Positions 1-7,115 of a stretch of DNA of 10,418 bases are shown here, one piece after another (within the stretch, counting starts at the first letter, position 1; every line of letters begins with the position of its first letter). A program made the position numbers and the translations under genes. The stretch is from Spirochaetaceae bacterium (GTDB taxonomy: Bacteria > Spirochaetota > Spirochaetia > SZUA-6 > Fen-1364). Below the pieces are notes generated by a model. It worked only from the letters and a program-made list of their open reading frames with translations. It had not been told where the DNA came from and made no database searches. The DNA is taken from NCBI GenBank assembly GCA_003170115.1, contig PMZS01000048.1:7752-18169 (forward strand), given 5' to 3'.

Positions 1-460
1 GGGGGACGGTGAGCTTATCCGCGCCCTTCGATTCTCGCTGGGCGCGGAGACGTATGCCGTGGAGAGCAAGCACATTCGCGAGGTTTTTCCCCTTCCCCCT
101 CTCACCCCACTGCCCTGTGTTCCCCCTTTCGTGCGGGGGATCATCAACGTGCGTGGAAGAATCGTGTCGATCATCGACTTGAAGTCGATCCTCGGTCTCC
201 CTGACACCGAGCTCAGCCCATCCTGCAGCGTCATCATCCTCCAATCGAAGGGCAATGAGTTCGGCCTGCTGGCCGATGAAATCTCAGGTCTCTCCGCGAT
301 TCCCATTTCGAGCATCCAGCCATCCCTGCCCACCCTGACGGAAGTCAGGGCCGAGTTTTTGTGGGGAGTCACGGCGGAAGGGTTGGTGCTCCTGGACGCG
401 GGAAAGCTTCTCTCGGACAGAAAGCTGGTCATCGATGAGACCGTCGGGAGCACGGCATGA
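1..460 (+). CDS. CheW-type adaptor protein (5' end outside window)
   Basis: Adaptor that couples chemoreceptors to the CheA kinase in the cytoplasmic signalling array. The reading frame is open from nucleotide 2 to the TGA at 458-460, giving 152 visible residues. The first visible residues (GDGELIRALRFSLGAETYAV) already belong to the first strand of a CheW fold, so the true start lies upstream. The GTG at 59 is an internal valine codon, not a start. The hallmark GIINVRGRIVSIIDLK (canonical GVxNLRGxIxPIxDLR) is intact, including the Arg that matches E. coli CheW R62. The C-terminal half (LLADEISGL, then LLDAGKLL) fits the family. The protein closely resembles the CheW at 8922-9527. Its stop overlaps the CheA start by 4 nt (ATGA), which suggests translational coupling with its kinase partner. 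Confidence 0.93.
   Translation, partial: GDGELIRALRFSLGAETYAVESKHIREVFPLPPLTPLPCVPPFVRGIINVRGRIVSIIDLKSILGLPDTELSPSCSVIILQSKGNEFGLLADEISGLSAIPISSIQPSLPTLTEVRAEFLWGVTAEGLVLLDAGKLLSDRKLVIDETVGSTA
446..450 (+). promoter_or_regulatory. Ribosome binding site for the CheA hybrid kinase
   Basis: GGGAG lies 6 nt before the ATG at 457, inside the end of the upstream CheW gene. It supports 457 as the start, together with the ATGA stop-start overlap. Confidence 0.5.
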
Positions 461-2553
461 GCAGGGAAAGCGAGTTCCTGAGCAGGTTGAAGGAAACCTT
501 CAAAGGCGAAGCGGAGGAGCACCGCACGGTCATGTTGACCGGGCTGCTGGAGCTTGAAAAGGGGGAATCGGGGGAGCAGCGCGATTCAGCCGTCATAGAG
601 AGCATATTCCGCGAAGCACACAGCCTGAAGGGAGCTGCCCGCGCGGTGGACATCACGGGGATCGAACGGCTTTGCCAGTCGATGGAGGCGATTTTCTCCG
701 CCTGCAAGCAGCAGCAGAAGAGACCTGAGAAAAAGCTGTTCAACGTGCTGTACCGAGCGCTCGACCTGATGGCGGAGTTGACGAATGGAACCGTTCCCGC
801 GCCTGACAAGGAGCTGGAGGACGTTCTGAAGCTTCTGCACGCAGGCCCGGGCACACCGCCCATTGTCGAAGATACGCCCACCGTCGCTCCTTCGCGCAGC
901 GCTCCGGTCGCAATGTCGGAAACCGTCAGGATCTCGGCTGCCAGGCTGGGTTCGATTTTCCTGCGCGCGGAAGAACTGCTTTCCGTGAAACAGGCAATGG
1001 CTCGATGTGCGGCTGACCTCCGTGAGCTTCAGGCCCTGACGGCCAAGGCTGGCTCCTTCAAACAGAAGCTCGAGAGCATGGCCACCGTTGCCGCCCTTGA
1101 GAGCCTCCATGCGGGAGAGCGCGTGGATTCCCTCCTGACGGAAATCAGGACGGCCCTCATGCTGCCCTTCTCCACGCTGCTTGAGCTCTTCCCTCGGATG
1201 GTTCGAGACCTCGCCGCGGAAGAGGGCAAGGAGGTGACATGGGAAGTCCGCGGAGAGGATGCGCATATCGACAGGAGAGTGATGGAGGAAATCAAGGATC
1301 CTCTCATTCATATCGTGCGAAACAGCATAAGCCATGGCATAGAAACGCCCGGCGAGCGTGAGAAACGCGGCAAGCCGCGCACGGGGACCGTTTCCCTCCA
1401 GGTCGAGCGGGTGGACAACGACAAGGTGGAGCTCACCTTGAGCGACGACGGTGCGGGGGTCGATCTTGTCCAGGTGAAGACCGCGGCCGTTGCGAAAGGG
1501 TTCCTCACGGACCTGGATGCAGCCGCGCTGAACGACCGGGATGCCCTTCGGCTTATCTACCTTTCGGGGCTTTCGACGAGCCCGATGATCACCGACATCT
1601 CCGGAAGAGGGCTCGGCCTGGTAATTGCACGTGAGAAGATCGAGGCTGTCGGCGGGCAGCTCTCCGTGGAGTCAAAGCCTGGAACGGGGACCATTTTCCG
1701 CATCCAGATCCCTCTTTCACTGGCCACGTTCCGCGGCGTGCTGGTGAGAAGCCGCGGTCAGACGTTTGTGATCCCGACCGCCAATGTCGACCAGGTGTTC
1801 CGCGTGGATCGTTCCATGGTGGTGCTCGTAGAGAATCGGCAGAGCATCCCGATCGGCGGGCAGGCCGTCTCTCTTGTGAACCTCGGTGACGTCCTGGGCT
1901 TGAAGACGGTACCGCAGGAAGCGGGTGGAGAGGAGAGTTGGCCCGTGATCGTGCTGCTCGTCCTGGGGACTCGAATTGCTTTCGGCATCGACGAGGTCCT
2001 GGGCGAGCAGGAAGTGCTTGTGAAAACACTGGGAAAGCAGCTTGCCCGATTGCGCAACATCAGCGGCGCCACGGTCCTGGCCGCGGGAGACGTGGTGCCA
2101 ATCCTCAATCCATCCGATCTGCTGAAATCTGTTTCCCTTGCAGCGGCGTCCGCCCCTGGTGAGGATGGGCCGGAATCGAAAGAGGCAACAACCCGGAAAA
2201 TCCTCGTTGCGGAGGACTCAGTCACCTCCCGGATGCTGTTGAAAAGCATTCTGGAATCGGCCGGATTTCAGGTCACAACCGCCGTCGACGGCGTGGAGGC
2301 GTTTGCCTCCCTGCGCGTGGATGAATTTGATCTCCTTGTTTCCGATATCGACATGCCCAGGATGAACGGCTTCGCTCTCTGCGAAAAAGTTCGAGGCTTC
2401 GCCAAAACAGCGGACCTTCCCATTGTGCTCGTGACGTCCCTGGGCTCCAGGGAAGACAGAGAAAAAGGAATCGATGCCGGGGCCAACGCGTACATCGCAA
2501 AGTCCAGCTTCGATCGGAGCAACCTGCTGGAAGTTGTGAAGAGGCTCATATGA
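457..2553 (+). CDS. CheA-type hybrid histidine kinase with C-terminal receiver (WspE/FrzE-like)
   Basis: Cytoplasmic kinase core of the chemosensory array, 698 aa. Domain order: P1/HPt at about 1-115 with phospho-acceptor His55 in EAHSLKGAARAV; a short Pro-rich linker at about 128-150 in place of a P2 docking domain; P3 dimerisation at about 152-240; P4 ATPase with N box HIVRNSISHGIE (His285, Asn289, His293), G1 box DDGAGVD (330-336) and G2 box GRGLGL (383-388); a CheW-like P5 at about 425-560; and a receiver at about 580-698 with acidic pair Glu586/Asp587, acceptor Asp630, Thr660 and Lys682 (in AKSSF). A missing P2 and a fused receiver are typical of FrzE/WspE-type kinases. In those systems the fused receiver modulates kinase output or acts as a phosphate sink. 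Oddity: the N box has Ser292 where NSxDHG kinases have Asp. The gene overlaps both neighbours by 4 nt. The role as kinase for CheB and the HD-GYP regulator is inferred from gene order. Confidence 0.95.
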   Translation: MSRESEFLSRLKETFKGEAEEHRTVMLTGLLELEKGESGEQRDSAVIESIFREAHSLKGAARAVDITGIERLCQSMEAIFSACKQQQKRPEKKLFNVLYRALDLMAELTNGTVPAPDKELEDVLKLLHAGPGTPPIVEDTPTVAPSRSAPVAMSETVRISAARLGSIFLRAEELLSVKQAMARCAADLRELQALTAKAGSFKQKLESMATVAALESLHAGERVDSLLTEIRTALMLPFSTLLELFPRMVRDLAAEEGKEVTWEVRGEDAHIDRRVMEEIKDPLIHIVRNSISHGIETPGEREKRGKPRTGTVSLQVERVDNDKVELTLSDDGAGVDLVQVKTAAVAKGFLTDLDAAALNDRDALRLIYLSGLSTSPMITDISGRGLGLVIAREKIEAVGGQLSVESKPGTGTIFRIQIPLSLATFRGVLVRSRGQTFVIPTANVDQVFRVDRSMVVLVENRQSIPIGGQAVSLVNLGDVLGLKTVPQEAGGEESWPVIVLLVLGTRIAFGIDEVLGEQEVLVKTLGKQLARLRNISGATVLAAGDVVPILNPSDLLKSVSLAAASAPGEDGPESKEATTRKILVAEDSVTSRMLLKSILESAGFQVTTAVDGVEAFASLRVDEFDLLVSDIDMPRMNGFALCEKVRGFAKTADLPIVLVTSLGSREDREKGIDAGANAYIAKSSFDRSNLLEVVKRLI

Positions 2554-3599
2554 TCCGCGTGCTCGTTGTTGAGGATTCGCCCGTTGTACGCGACCTCCTT
2601 GTCTACATCCTGGGATCCGATCCGGAAATAGAGGTCGTTGCGACCGCCGGTGACGGCTTCCAGGCCATCGAGCTGGCGCAGAAGGAGCATCCCGACGTGA
2701 TCACGATGGACGTCCACATGCCCCGGCTTGACGGGATCGAGGCGGTTCGCAGAATCATGGCCACCAATCCGATACCCACGGTGATCATCAGCGCCAGCCT
2801 GGACCCGGGAGAAGTCGGGGACACATTTCGCGCGCTGGAGGCAGGCGCGGTTGCCGTCTGCGAGAAGCCGCAGGGCATTACGCATCCTCTGTATCACGCC
2901 CAGGCGCGAAAAATCGTGCAAATCGTCAAGATGGTTTCGGAAATCAAGGTAGTTCGTCGCTGGAAACCGCCGAGCAGCGGAGCATGCCGGCCCGCGCAGG
3001 ATGGCAAGGAATGGCTGCCGGGAACTTCAAAGATCGAGCTTGTGGCGATTGGTGCTTCCACGGGCGGACCGCCCGTCCTCTGCGGCATCCTGGCCGGACT
3101 GACAAGGGGATTTCCGGCGCCCATCCTGATTGTCCAGCACATTGCCCCTGGTTTTCTCCCCGGCCTGGTCGGGTGGCTGACGTCTACAACGGGCGTTCCC
3201 GTGGAAATCGCGTGCGACGCGAAGATCGCCCAACCCGGCCACGCCTACGTTGCTCCTGACGGCGTTCACATGGAAGTCCAGCGATCATGCCGCATTCGTC
3301 TTGAAGGACGTGCTCCCGTGAACGGGATGTGCCCGTCGGTCTCCGTTCTTTTTCGATCGGTGGCGGAGGCATTCGATCGATCAGCGGTCGGCGTCCTGCT
3401 GACGGGAATGGGAAGGGATGGCGCCGATGAGCTTTTGATGATGAAGAACAAGGGCGCTCTCACCATCGCACAGGACAAGGAGAGCTCAGTGATCCATGGC
3501 ATGCCCGGAGAGGCAATCAAGCTCGGGGCGGCCCGACATGTCCTGCCTCCGGACAAGATCGTGGACTTGCTCAACGCCTGCACGGGGAGGAAGCAGTAG
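2550..3599 (+). CDS. cheB: CheB protein-glutamate methylesterase/glutaminase
   Basis: Removes methyl groups from receptor glutamates (and can deamidate glutamines) for adaptation, in the cytoplasm at the receptor tips. The protein is 349 aa, normal for CheB. The N-terminal receiver (about 1-120) shows Glu8/Asp9, acceptor Asp54 in MDVHMPRLDG, Ser81 and Lys106 (EKP). After a linker, the esterase domain (about 162-345) carries the full catalytic triad: Ser170 in GASTGGP, His197 in QHIAPGF and Asp290 in LTGMGRDGA. The start ATG at 2550 overlaps the CheA stop as ATGA, with a weak GAGG 5 nt upstream. Phosphorylation by the upstream CheA is expected from family precedent (CheA to CheB; WspE to WspF). 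All key residues are present, so it should be active. Confidence 0.96.
   Translation: MIRVLVVEDSPVVRDLLVYILGSDPEIEVVATAGDGFQAIELAQKEHPDVITMDVHMPRLDGIEAVRRIMATNPIPTVIISASLDPGEVGDTFRALEAGAVAVCEKPQGITHPLYHAQARKIVQIVKMVSEIKVVRRWKPPSSGACRPAQDGKEWLPGTSKIELVAIGASTGGPPVLCGILAGLTRGFPAPILIVQHIAPGFLPGLVGWLTSTTGVPVEIACDAKIAQPGHAYVAPDGVHMEVQRSCRIRLEGRAPVNGMCPSVSVLFRSVAEAFDRSAVGVLLTGMGRDGADELLMMKNKGALTIAQDKESSVIHGMPGEAIKLGAARHVLPPDKIVDLLNACTGRKQ
3584..3590 (+). promoter_or_regulatory. Ribosome binding site for the REC-HD-GYP gene
   Basis: GGGGAGG lies 9 nt before the ATG at 3600, within the last codons of cheB. The cheB TAG directly abuts this ATG. It is one of the stronger Shine-Dalgarno matches in the operon, which suggests that this gene is translated well in its own right. 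Confidence 0.6.
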
Positions 3600-4670
3600 A
3601 TGGCAGTTGAAGAAGCGGGGAAAACCATCCTCATTGCCGACGACGACGAGGGCATCACGATGCTGCTCCGCACGCTCTGCGAGGACAAGGGATACCGCAC
3701 GATTTCAGCGTCAGACGGTCAAAAGGCGGTGGAGGTGGCATTGCAGAACCTCCCGGACCTCATCGTCATGGACGCAACCATGCCGGAGAAAAGCGGGTTC
3801 GACGCCACGCGGGAGTTGAAATCGAACGAGCTCTCGCGGCACATCCCCATTGTGATGTTGACGGGGCTGCGGACGCGCGAGGATCGGCTCCGGGGCATTG
3901 CTGCCGGCGCGAATGATTTTCTCACGAAGCCGGTAGATGCGGAAGAGTTTGCCCTCAGGGTCTCGAACAACTTGAAGATAAAGGAATACCACGATTTCCT
4001 GGAGCACCACGCCAGGATCCTGGAGGAGCAGGTCAGGGAGAGAACCGAGGAGATCCGCAAGGGGTACATCGATACGATATACCGCCTTGCCGTTGTATCC
4101 GAGTTCAAGGATGAGGACACCGGCTTTCACATCAAACGGATCGGTTACTTCACGAAGGAGCTGGCCTCCGCCCTCGGGATGTGTAACGATTTCGTTGAAT
4201 CGATCTACCACGCTTCCATGATGCACGACATCGGGAAGGTGGGAATTCCTGACGGCATCATGTTGAAGCCCGGCGCCCTGAACGATGATGAATGGAAAAT
4301 GATGAAATCTCATGCGGAAAGGGGCGCCCACATCCTGAGCGGCTCCAACTCCCCATATTTGAAAATGGCGGAGCAGATCGCGCGCTCCCATCACGAGCGC
4401 TGGGATGGGAGCGGCTACCCGGCAGGGATCCGAGGCGAGGCTATCCCCTTTGCCGCACGTGTCACCACCATTGCCGATCAGTATGACGCGCTTCGGACGC
4501 GGCGTACGTACAAGCCCGCCTTGCCCCACGCCGCGACCATGCGAATCATCACGGAAGGAGACGGGCGTACTCTCCCGACGCATTTCGACCCCCGGGTCCT
4601 CGAGGCATTTGTCCGGAACGGCCCGCGATTCGAGGAACTTTTCGAGAAGAGGTCGGAGAACGGATCATGA
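3600..4670 (+). CDS. REC-HD-GYP response regulator, predicted c-di-GMP phosphodiesterase (RpfG-like)
   Basis: Predicted output enzyme of the pathway, hydrolysing cyclic di-GMP in the cytoplasm; 356 aa. The receiver (about 8-125) has Asp14-16, acceptor Asp58 in MDATMPEKSG, Thr88 and Lys110 (TKP). A helical, probably coiled-coil linker (about 125-165) leads to the HD-GYP domain. The metal and active-site set is complete by motif: His177 (in TGFHIKR, with Asp173 four residues before it, where tri-metal enzymes have Glu), His209-Asp210 and Lys213 in HDIGKVGIPD, His238, His264-His265, the GYP signature at 272-274 in HHERWDGSGYP, and Asp293 in IADQYDAL. The C-terminal ITEGDGR...HFDP segment is also typical. 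It sits where Wsp-type clusters carry a REC-GGDEF cyclase, so phosphorylation by the CheA hybrid is a reasonable inference. The HPt or hybrid kinase next door could also phosphorylate it. It overlaps the HPt gene by 4 nt. Confidence 0.94.
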   Translation: MAVEEAGKTILIADDDEGITMLLRTLCEDKGYRTISASDGQKAVEVALQNLPDLIVMDATMPEKSGFDATRELKSNELSRHIPIVMLTGLRTREDRLRGIAAGANDFLTKPVDAEEFALRVSNNLKIKEYHDFLEHHARILEEQVRERTEEIRKGYIDTIYRLAVVSEFKDEDTGFHIKRIGYFTKELASALGMCNDFVESIYHASMMHDIGKVGIPDGIMLKPGALNDDEWKMMKSHAERGAHILSGSNSPYLKMAEQIARSHHERWDGSGYPAGIRGEAIPFAARVTTIADQYDALRTRRTYKPALPHAATMRIITEGDGRTLPTHFDPRVLEAFVRNGPRFEELFEKRSENGS

Positions 4671-5062
4671 GCAGCGAGCATGATTTCAATCTCCGGCTGC
4701 TGGAAGTCTTCCGCACGGAGGCACGCGAACACCGGTGGGTAATCCTTTCCGCGCTGCAGGAGCTGGAAAAAGGGACTGACACGGAGCACGAGGCAGACGC
4801 GGTCGAAAAATCTTTCCGGGCAGCGCACACGCTGAAGGGTGCGGCCCGGGCCGTCAACAAGACCCGGATCGCCGATCTCTGTCAGTCGCTGGAAGGCATC
4901 TTCTCTCAGTTGAAGAAACGACATGGACGGCTTGGAAAGGAGATGTTCGGCGCGCTCTATGAGGCCATTGAGAGCATCGAAAAACTGGAAGCAGCGGATG
5001 GGGACGGCGACTCTGAGCTGGTCAGCCGATTGAATGAGATCCGGGGGGCGCTCGATGGATAA
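4667..5062 (+). CDS. Stand-alone HPt phosphotransfer protein, paralogue of the CheA P1 domain
   Basis: Small (131 aa) soluble protein made of one histidine phosphotransfer domain. Acceptor His54 lies in RAAHTLKGAARAV, almost the same as REAHSLKGAARAV of the CheA at 457-2553. The similarity spans the whole domain: MSxExxF at the N-terminus, EHRxVxL, ELEKG, LCQSxExIFS and LYxA are shared in register. No kinase, CheW or receiver domain follows. The start at 4667 overlaps the upstream stop (ATGA), with GGAG 8 nt before it. The TAA at 5060-5062 lies 8 nt inside the next gene, which encodes a kinase with an N-terminal receiver. It may shuttle phosphate between that kinase's receiver, the HD-GYP receiver and CheA; the actual partners are inference. 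The HPt identity is secure. Confidence 0.92.
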   Translation: MSSEHDFNLRLLEVFRTEAREHRWVILSALQELEKGTDTEHEADAVEKSFRAAHTLKGAARAVNKTRIADLCQSLEGIFSQLKKRHGRLGKEMFGALYEAIESIEKLEAADGDGDSELVSRLNEIRGALDG

Positions 5063-7115
5063 GCACATTCTGGTCGTTGAAGACAGTCCAACCCAGTCTC
5101 TCCTTCTTGCGCGTGTACTCGAAGAGGCCGGATTCCAGGTGTGTGCTGTCTCCGACGGGCTTGCCGCCATGAAACACCTGGGCGCAAACCTGCCAAGGCT
5201 GGTGATCAGCGACGTCACCATGCCGGGGATGGACGGGTACCAGCTCTGCCGAGCGATCCGTGCCGACAAGCGGCTTGAAAATCTGCCCGTCCTCCTCTTG
5301 ACGAACCTCGCGGACGAGGAAAAAGTACTGACCGGGCTGGAAGCCGGGGCGGACTCGTTCATCTCAAAGCCTTTCGACAGCGCAAGGCTCTTGGAGCGTG
5401 TTGCAGATCTCCTTGCGTTCAACGGCCAACCGGAGAATGCAAGCGCCGGCACTGAATCCGAAGTGCTTTTTGCCAGCAAGAAATATCGCATTGTTGCCAG
5501 CCGCTCCCGCATCCTGCGCTACCTGATATCAACCTATGACAATGCCATTCAGATCAACGCGCGGCTGGCCAGTTCTCAGGCGGAATTGCGGAACCTGAAT
5601 TCGATTCTCGAGGAAAGCGTGCGAGCCCGGACCGCCGCTCTCTCCCAGGAAGTCGAACAGCGAACGCACGCTGAGCGCATGCTGCAGGTCACCAACCGTC
5701 TTCTGGAGATCGCCAATCGGCACCGCGACAAACAATCCCTGCTGCGCGAGTTTGTCGCGGAAATCAGGTCCTTCAGCGGATGCGAGACTGTCGTCATTCG
5801 CCTGCGGGAACAGGGTGACGATTTCCCCGAAGCTCCTGGCGGAAGCTCCGCATCCGAGGCTCGGATACCCATCCGGCTCGGTGAGGAGGTTTTCGGTCAC
5901 ATCTTTCTTGCTGACCGGAGAGAGAACAGCATCGCCCTGGAAACGGTGCAGATCCTCGAGGCGGCTTCCACCCAGCTTGCGGCCTCCCTCCGACGAATCG
6001 AGGCCCAGCAGACGCTTCGCGAAAGCGAGGAACGGTATCGGCATTTTTTCGAAGACGATCTGGCGGGAGCCGTGATACTCAAGACCGACGGTCTGATCAG
6101 GGACTGCAATCCCGCCTTCACCCGAATATTCGGATTTTCCGATACCGCGCACGCTGTGGGGTCATCATTCGTCGAAATGCACTGGAAACCAGGAGGCTGG
6201 GAGGAACTGCTCTCGCACCTGAAACGGGAAGGCAGGGTCGCCAGCAGGGAGGCGGAGTACCGCCGTCGTGACGGCGAGCCCGTCTTCGTCATCGAAAGTG
6301 CGATTGGAAAATTCGATGACGGGGGAGTGCTGATTGAGGTCAGGCAGTTCCTCGTCGACATCACGGAAAAGAAGGGACTCGAGCACCAGCTCTTCCAGTC
6401 GCAGAAGATGGAAGCCATCGGGCGGCTGGCGGGCGGGGTGGCCCACGATTTCAATAACATTCTTCAAGTCATCCAGGGTTTTGCGGATCACCTGCTCACC
6501 AAGACCCCCGGAGAGGACCCCCGTCACAACTGGTTGAAGCAGATCCGTGTCGCCACGGAAAAAGCGACGGCGTTGACCCAGAGCCTGCTCACGTTCAGCC
6601 GCAAGCAGGAGCAGCACAAGGTTGTCATGAATCTGAACACGGTGCTGCAGGAAATCGCCCCGATGCTGCGCCAGCTCGTCGGGGAGCGTATGACGTTGAG
6701 CCTGGAGCTTGCGCCCGGCCTGGGGGATGTGGAGGCTGACCGAAGTCAGGTTGACCAGGTTCTGATGAATCTGGCGGCGAATGCCCGGGATGCCATGCCG
6801 CCGGGGGGAAATCTCACGTATGAAACTTCGAATGTCGAGCTGCAGTCCCAGGCGGCAGGCCCGGGAACGGAAGAGGTGAAATCCGGGGCGTATGTTCTCC
6901 TTGCCATACGGGACACGGGGAAGGGGATGGACCCGGAGACCATGGAGCACATGTTTGAGCCCTTTTTTACGACAAAGGAGAAGGGAAAGGGGACCGGACT
7001 GGGTCTTGCAACGGTGTACGGGGTCGTCAAGCAGGCCGGCGGGCACCTGTGGTGCAGCAGCGTTCCGGGAAAAGGCACCGAGTTCAGGATCCACCTCCCC
7101 AGAAAAGCGCCATGA
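5055..7115 (+). CDS. Hybrid sensor histidine kinase, REC-(coiled coil)-GAF-PAS-HisKA-HATPase
   Basis: Probable soluble sensor kinase, 686 aa from ATG 5055; no membrane segment is visible. This start puts the receiver at the very N-terminus (MDKHILVVEDSP). An in-frame ATG at 5034 would add only seven residues and more overlap. The receiver (1-120) has Glu9/Asp10, acceptor Asp53, Thr83 and Lys105. A helical region (about 145-215) contains an EESVRARTAAL coiled coil. A short GAF-like domain (about 217-312) is followed by a PAS domain (about 323-440). The HisKA H box AHDFNNIL has phospho-acceptor His464. The ATPase domain has N-box Asn576, G1 DTGKGM (620-625) and G2 GTGLG (646-650). It overlaps the HPt gene by 8 nt and the next CheW by 4 nt, so it belongs to the operon. 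It probably brings a second input, by exchange between its receiver and the HPt. Its ligand is unknown, and the GAF looks shortened. Confidence 0.93.
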   Translation: MDKHILVVEDSPTQSLLLARVLEEAGFQVCAVSDGLAAMKHLGANLPRLVISDVTMPGMDGYQLCRAIRADKRLENLPVLLLTNLADEEKVLTGLEAGADSFISKPFDSARLLERVADLLAFNGQPENASAGTESEVLFASKKYRIVASRSRILRYLISTYDNAIQINARLASSQAELRNLNSILEESVRARTAALSQEVEQRTHAERMLQVTNRLLEIANRHRDKQSLLREFVAEIRSFSGCETVVIRLREQGDDFPEAPGGSSASEARIPIRLGEEVFGHIFLADRRENSIALETVQILEAASTQLAASLRRIEAQQTLRESEERYRHFFEDDLAGAVILKTDGLIRDCNPAFTRIFGFSDTAHAVGSSFVEMHWKPGGWEELLSHLKREGRVASREAEYRRRDGEPVFVIESAIGKFDDGGVLIEVRQFLVDITEKKGLEHQLFQSQKMEAIGRLAGGVAHDFNNILQVIQGFADHLLTKTPGEDPRHNWLKQIRVATEKATALTQSLLTFSRKQEQHKVVMNLNTVLQEIAPMLRQLVGERMTLSLELAPGLGDVEADRSQVDQVLMNLAANARDAMPPGGNLTYETSNVELQSQAAGPGTEEVKSGAYVLLAIRDTGKGMDPETMEHMFEPFFTTKEKGKGTGLGLATVYGVVKQAGGHLWCSSVPGKGTEFRIHLPRKAP

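Noticed and set aside
59..61. GTG as start of the first CheW
   Set aside because: The frame is open upstream to nucleotide 2 and already encodes CheW-like sequence, so this is an internal Val codon of a truncated gene.
5034..5054. Upstream ATG 5034 as start of the sensor kinase
   Set aside because: It adds seven residues before the natural receiver N-terminus (MDKHILVVED) and lengthens the overlap with the HPt gene; 5055 is the better start.
3711..5512. Long minus-strand open frames (for example 3711-4583 and 4478-5512), with similar ones at 586-1335, 6165-7094, 7471-8439 and 8763-9743
   Set aside because: All lie opposite well-supported + strand genes, give low-complexity Arg/Ser/Pro-rich proteins without recognisable domains, and are expected shadows of GC-biased codon use.
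5800..5870. Frameshift or pseudogene explanation for the short GAF
   Set aside because: The frame stays open, and PAS, HisKA and ATPase domains with all key residues follow, so the kinase is not broken.
7049..7111. Upstream in-frame start for the second CheW
   Set aside because: It would lie deep within the kinase ATPase coding sequence; the ATGA overlap at 7112 and the CheW fold both fit the shorter protein.
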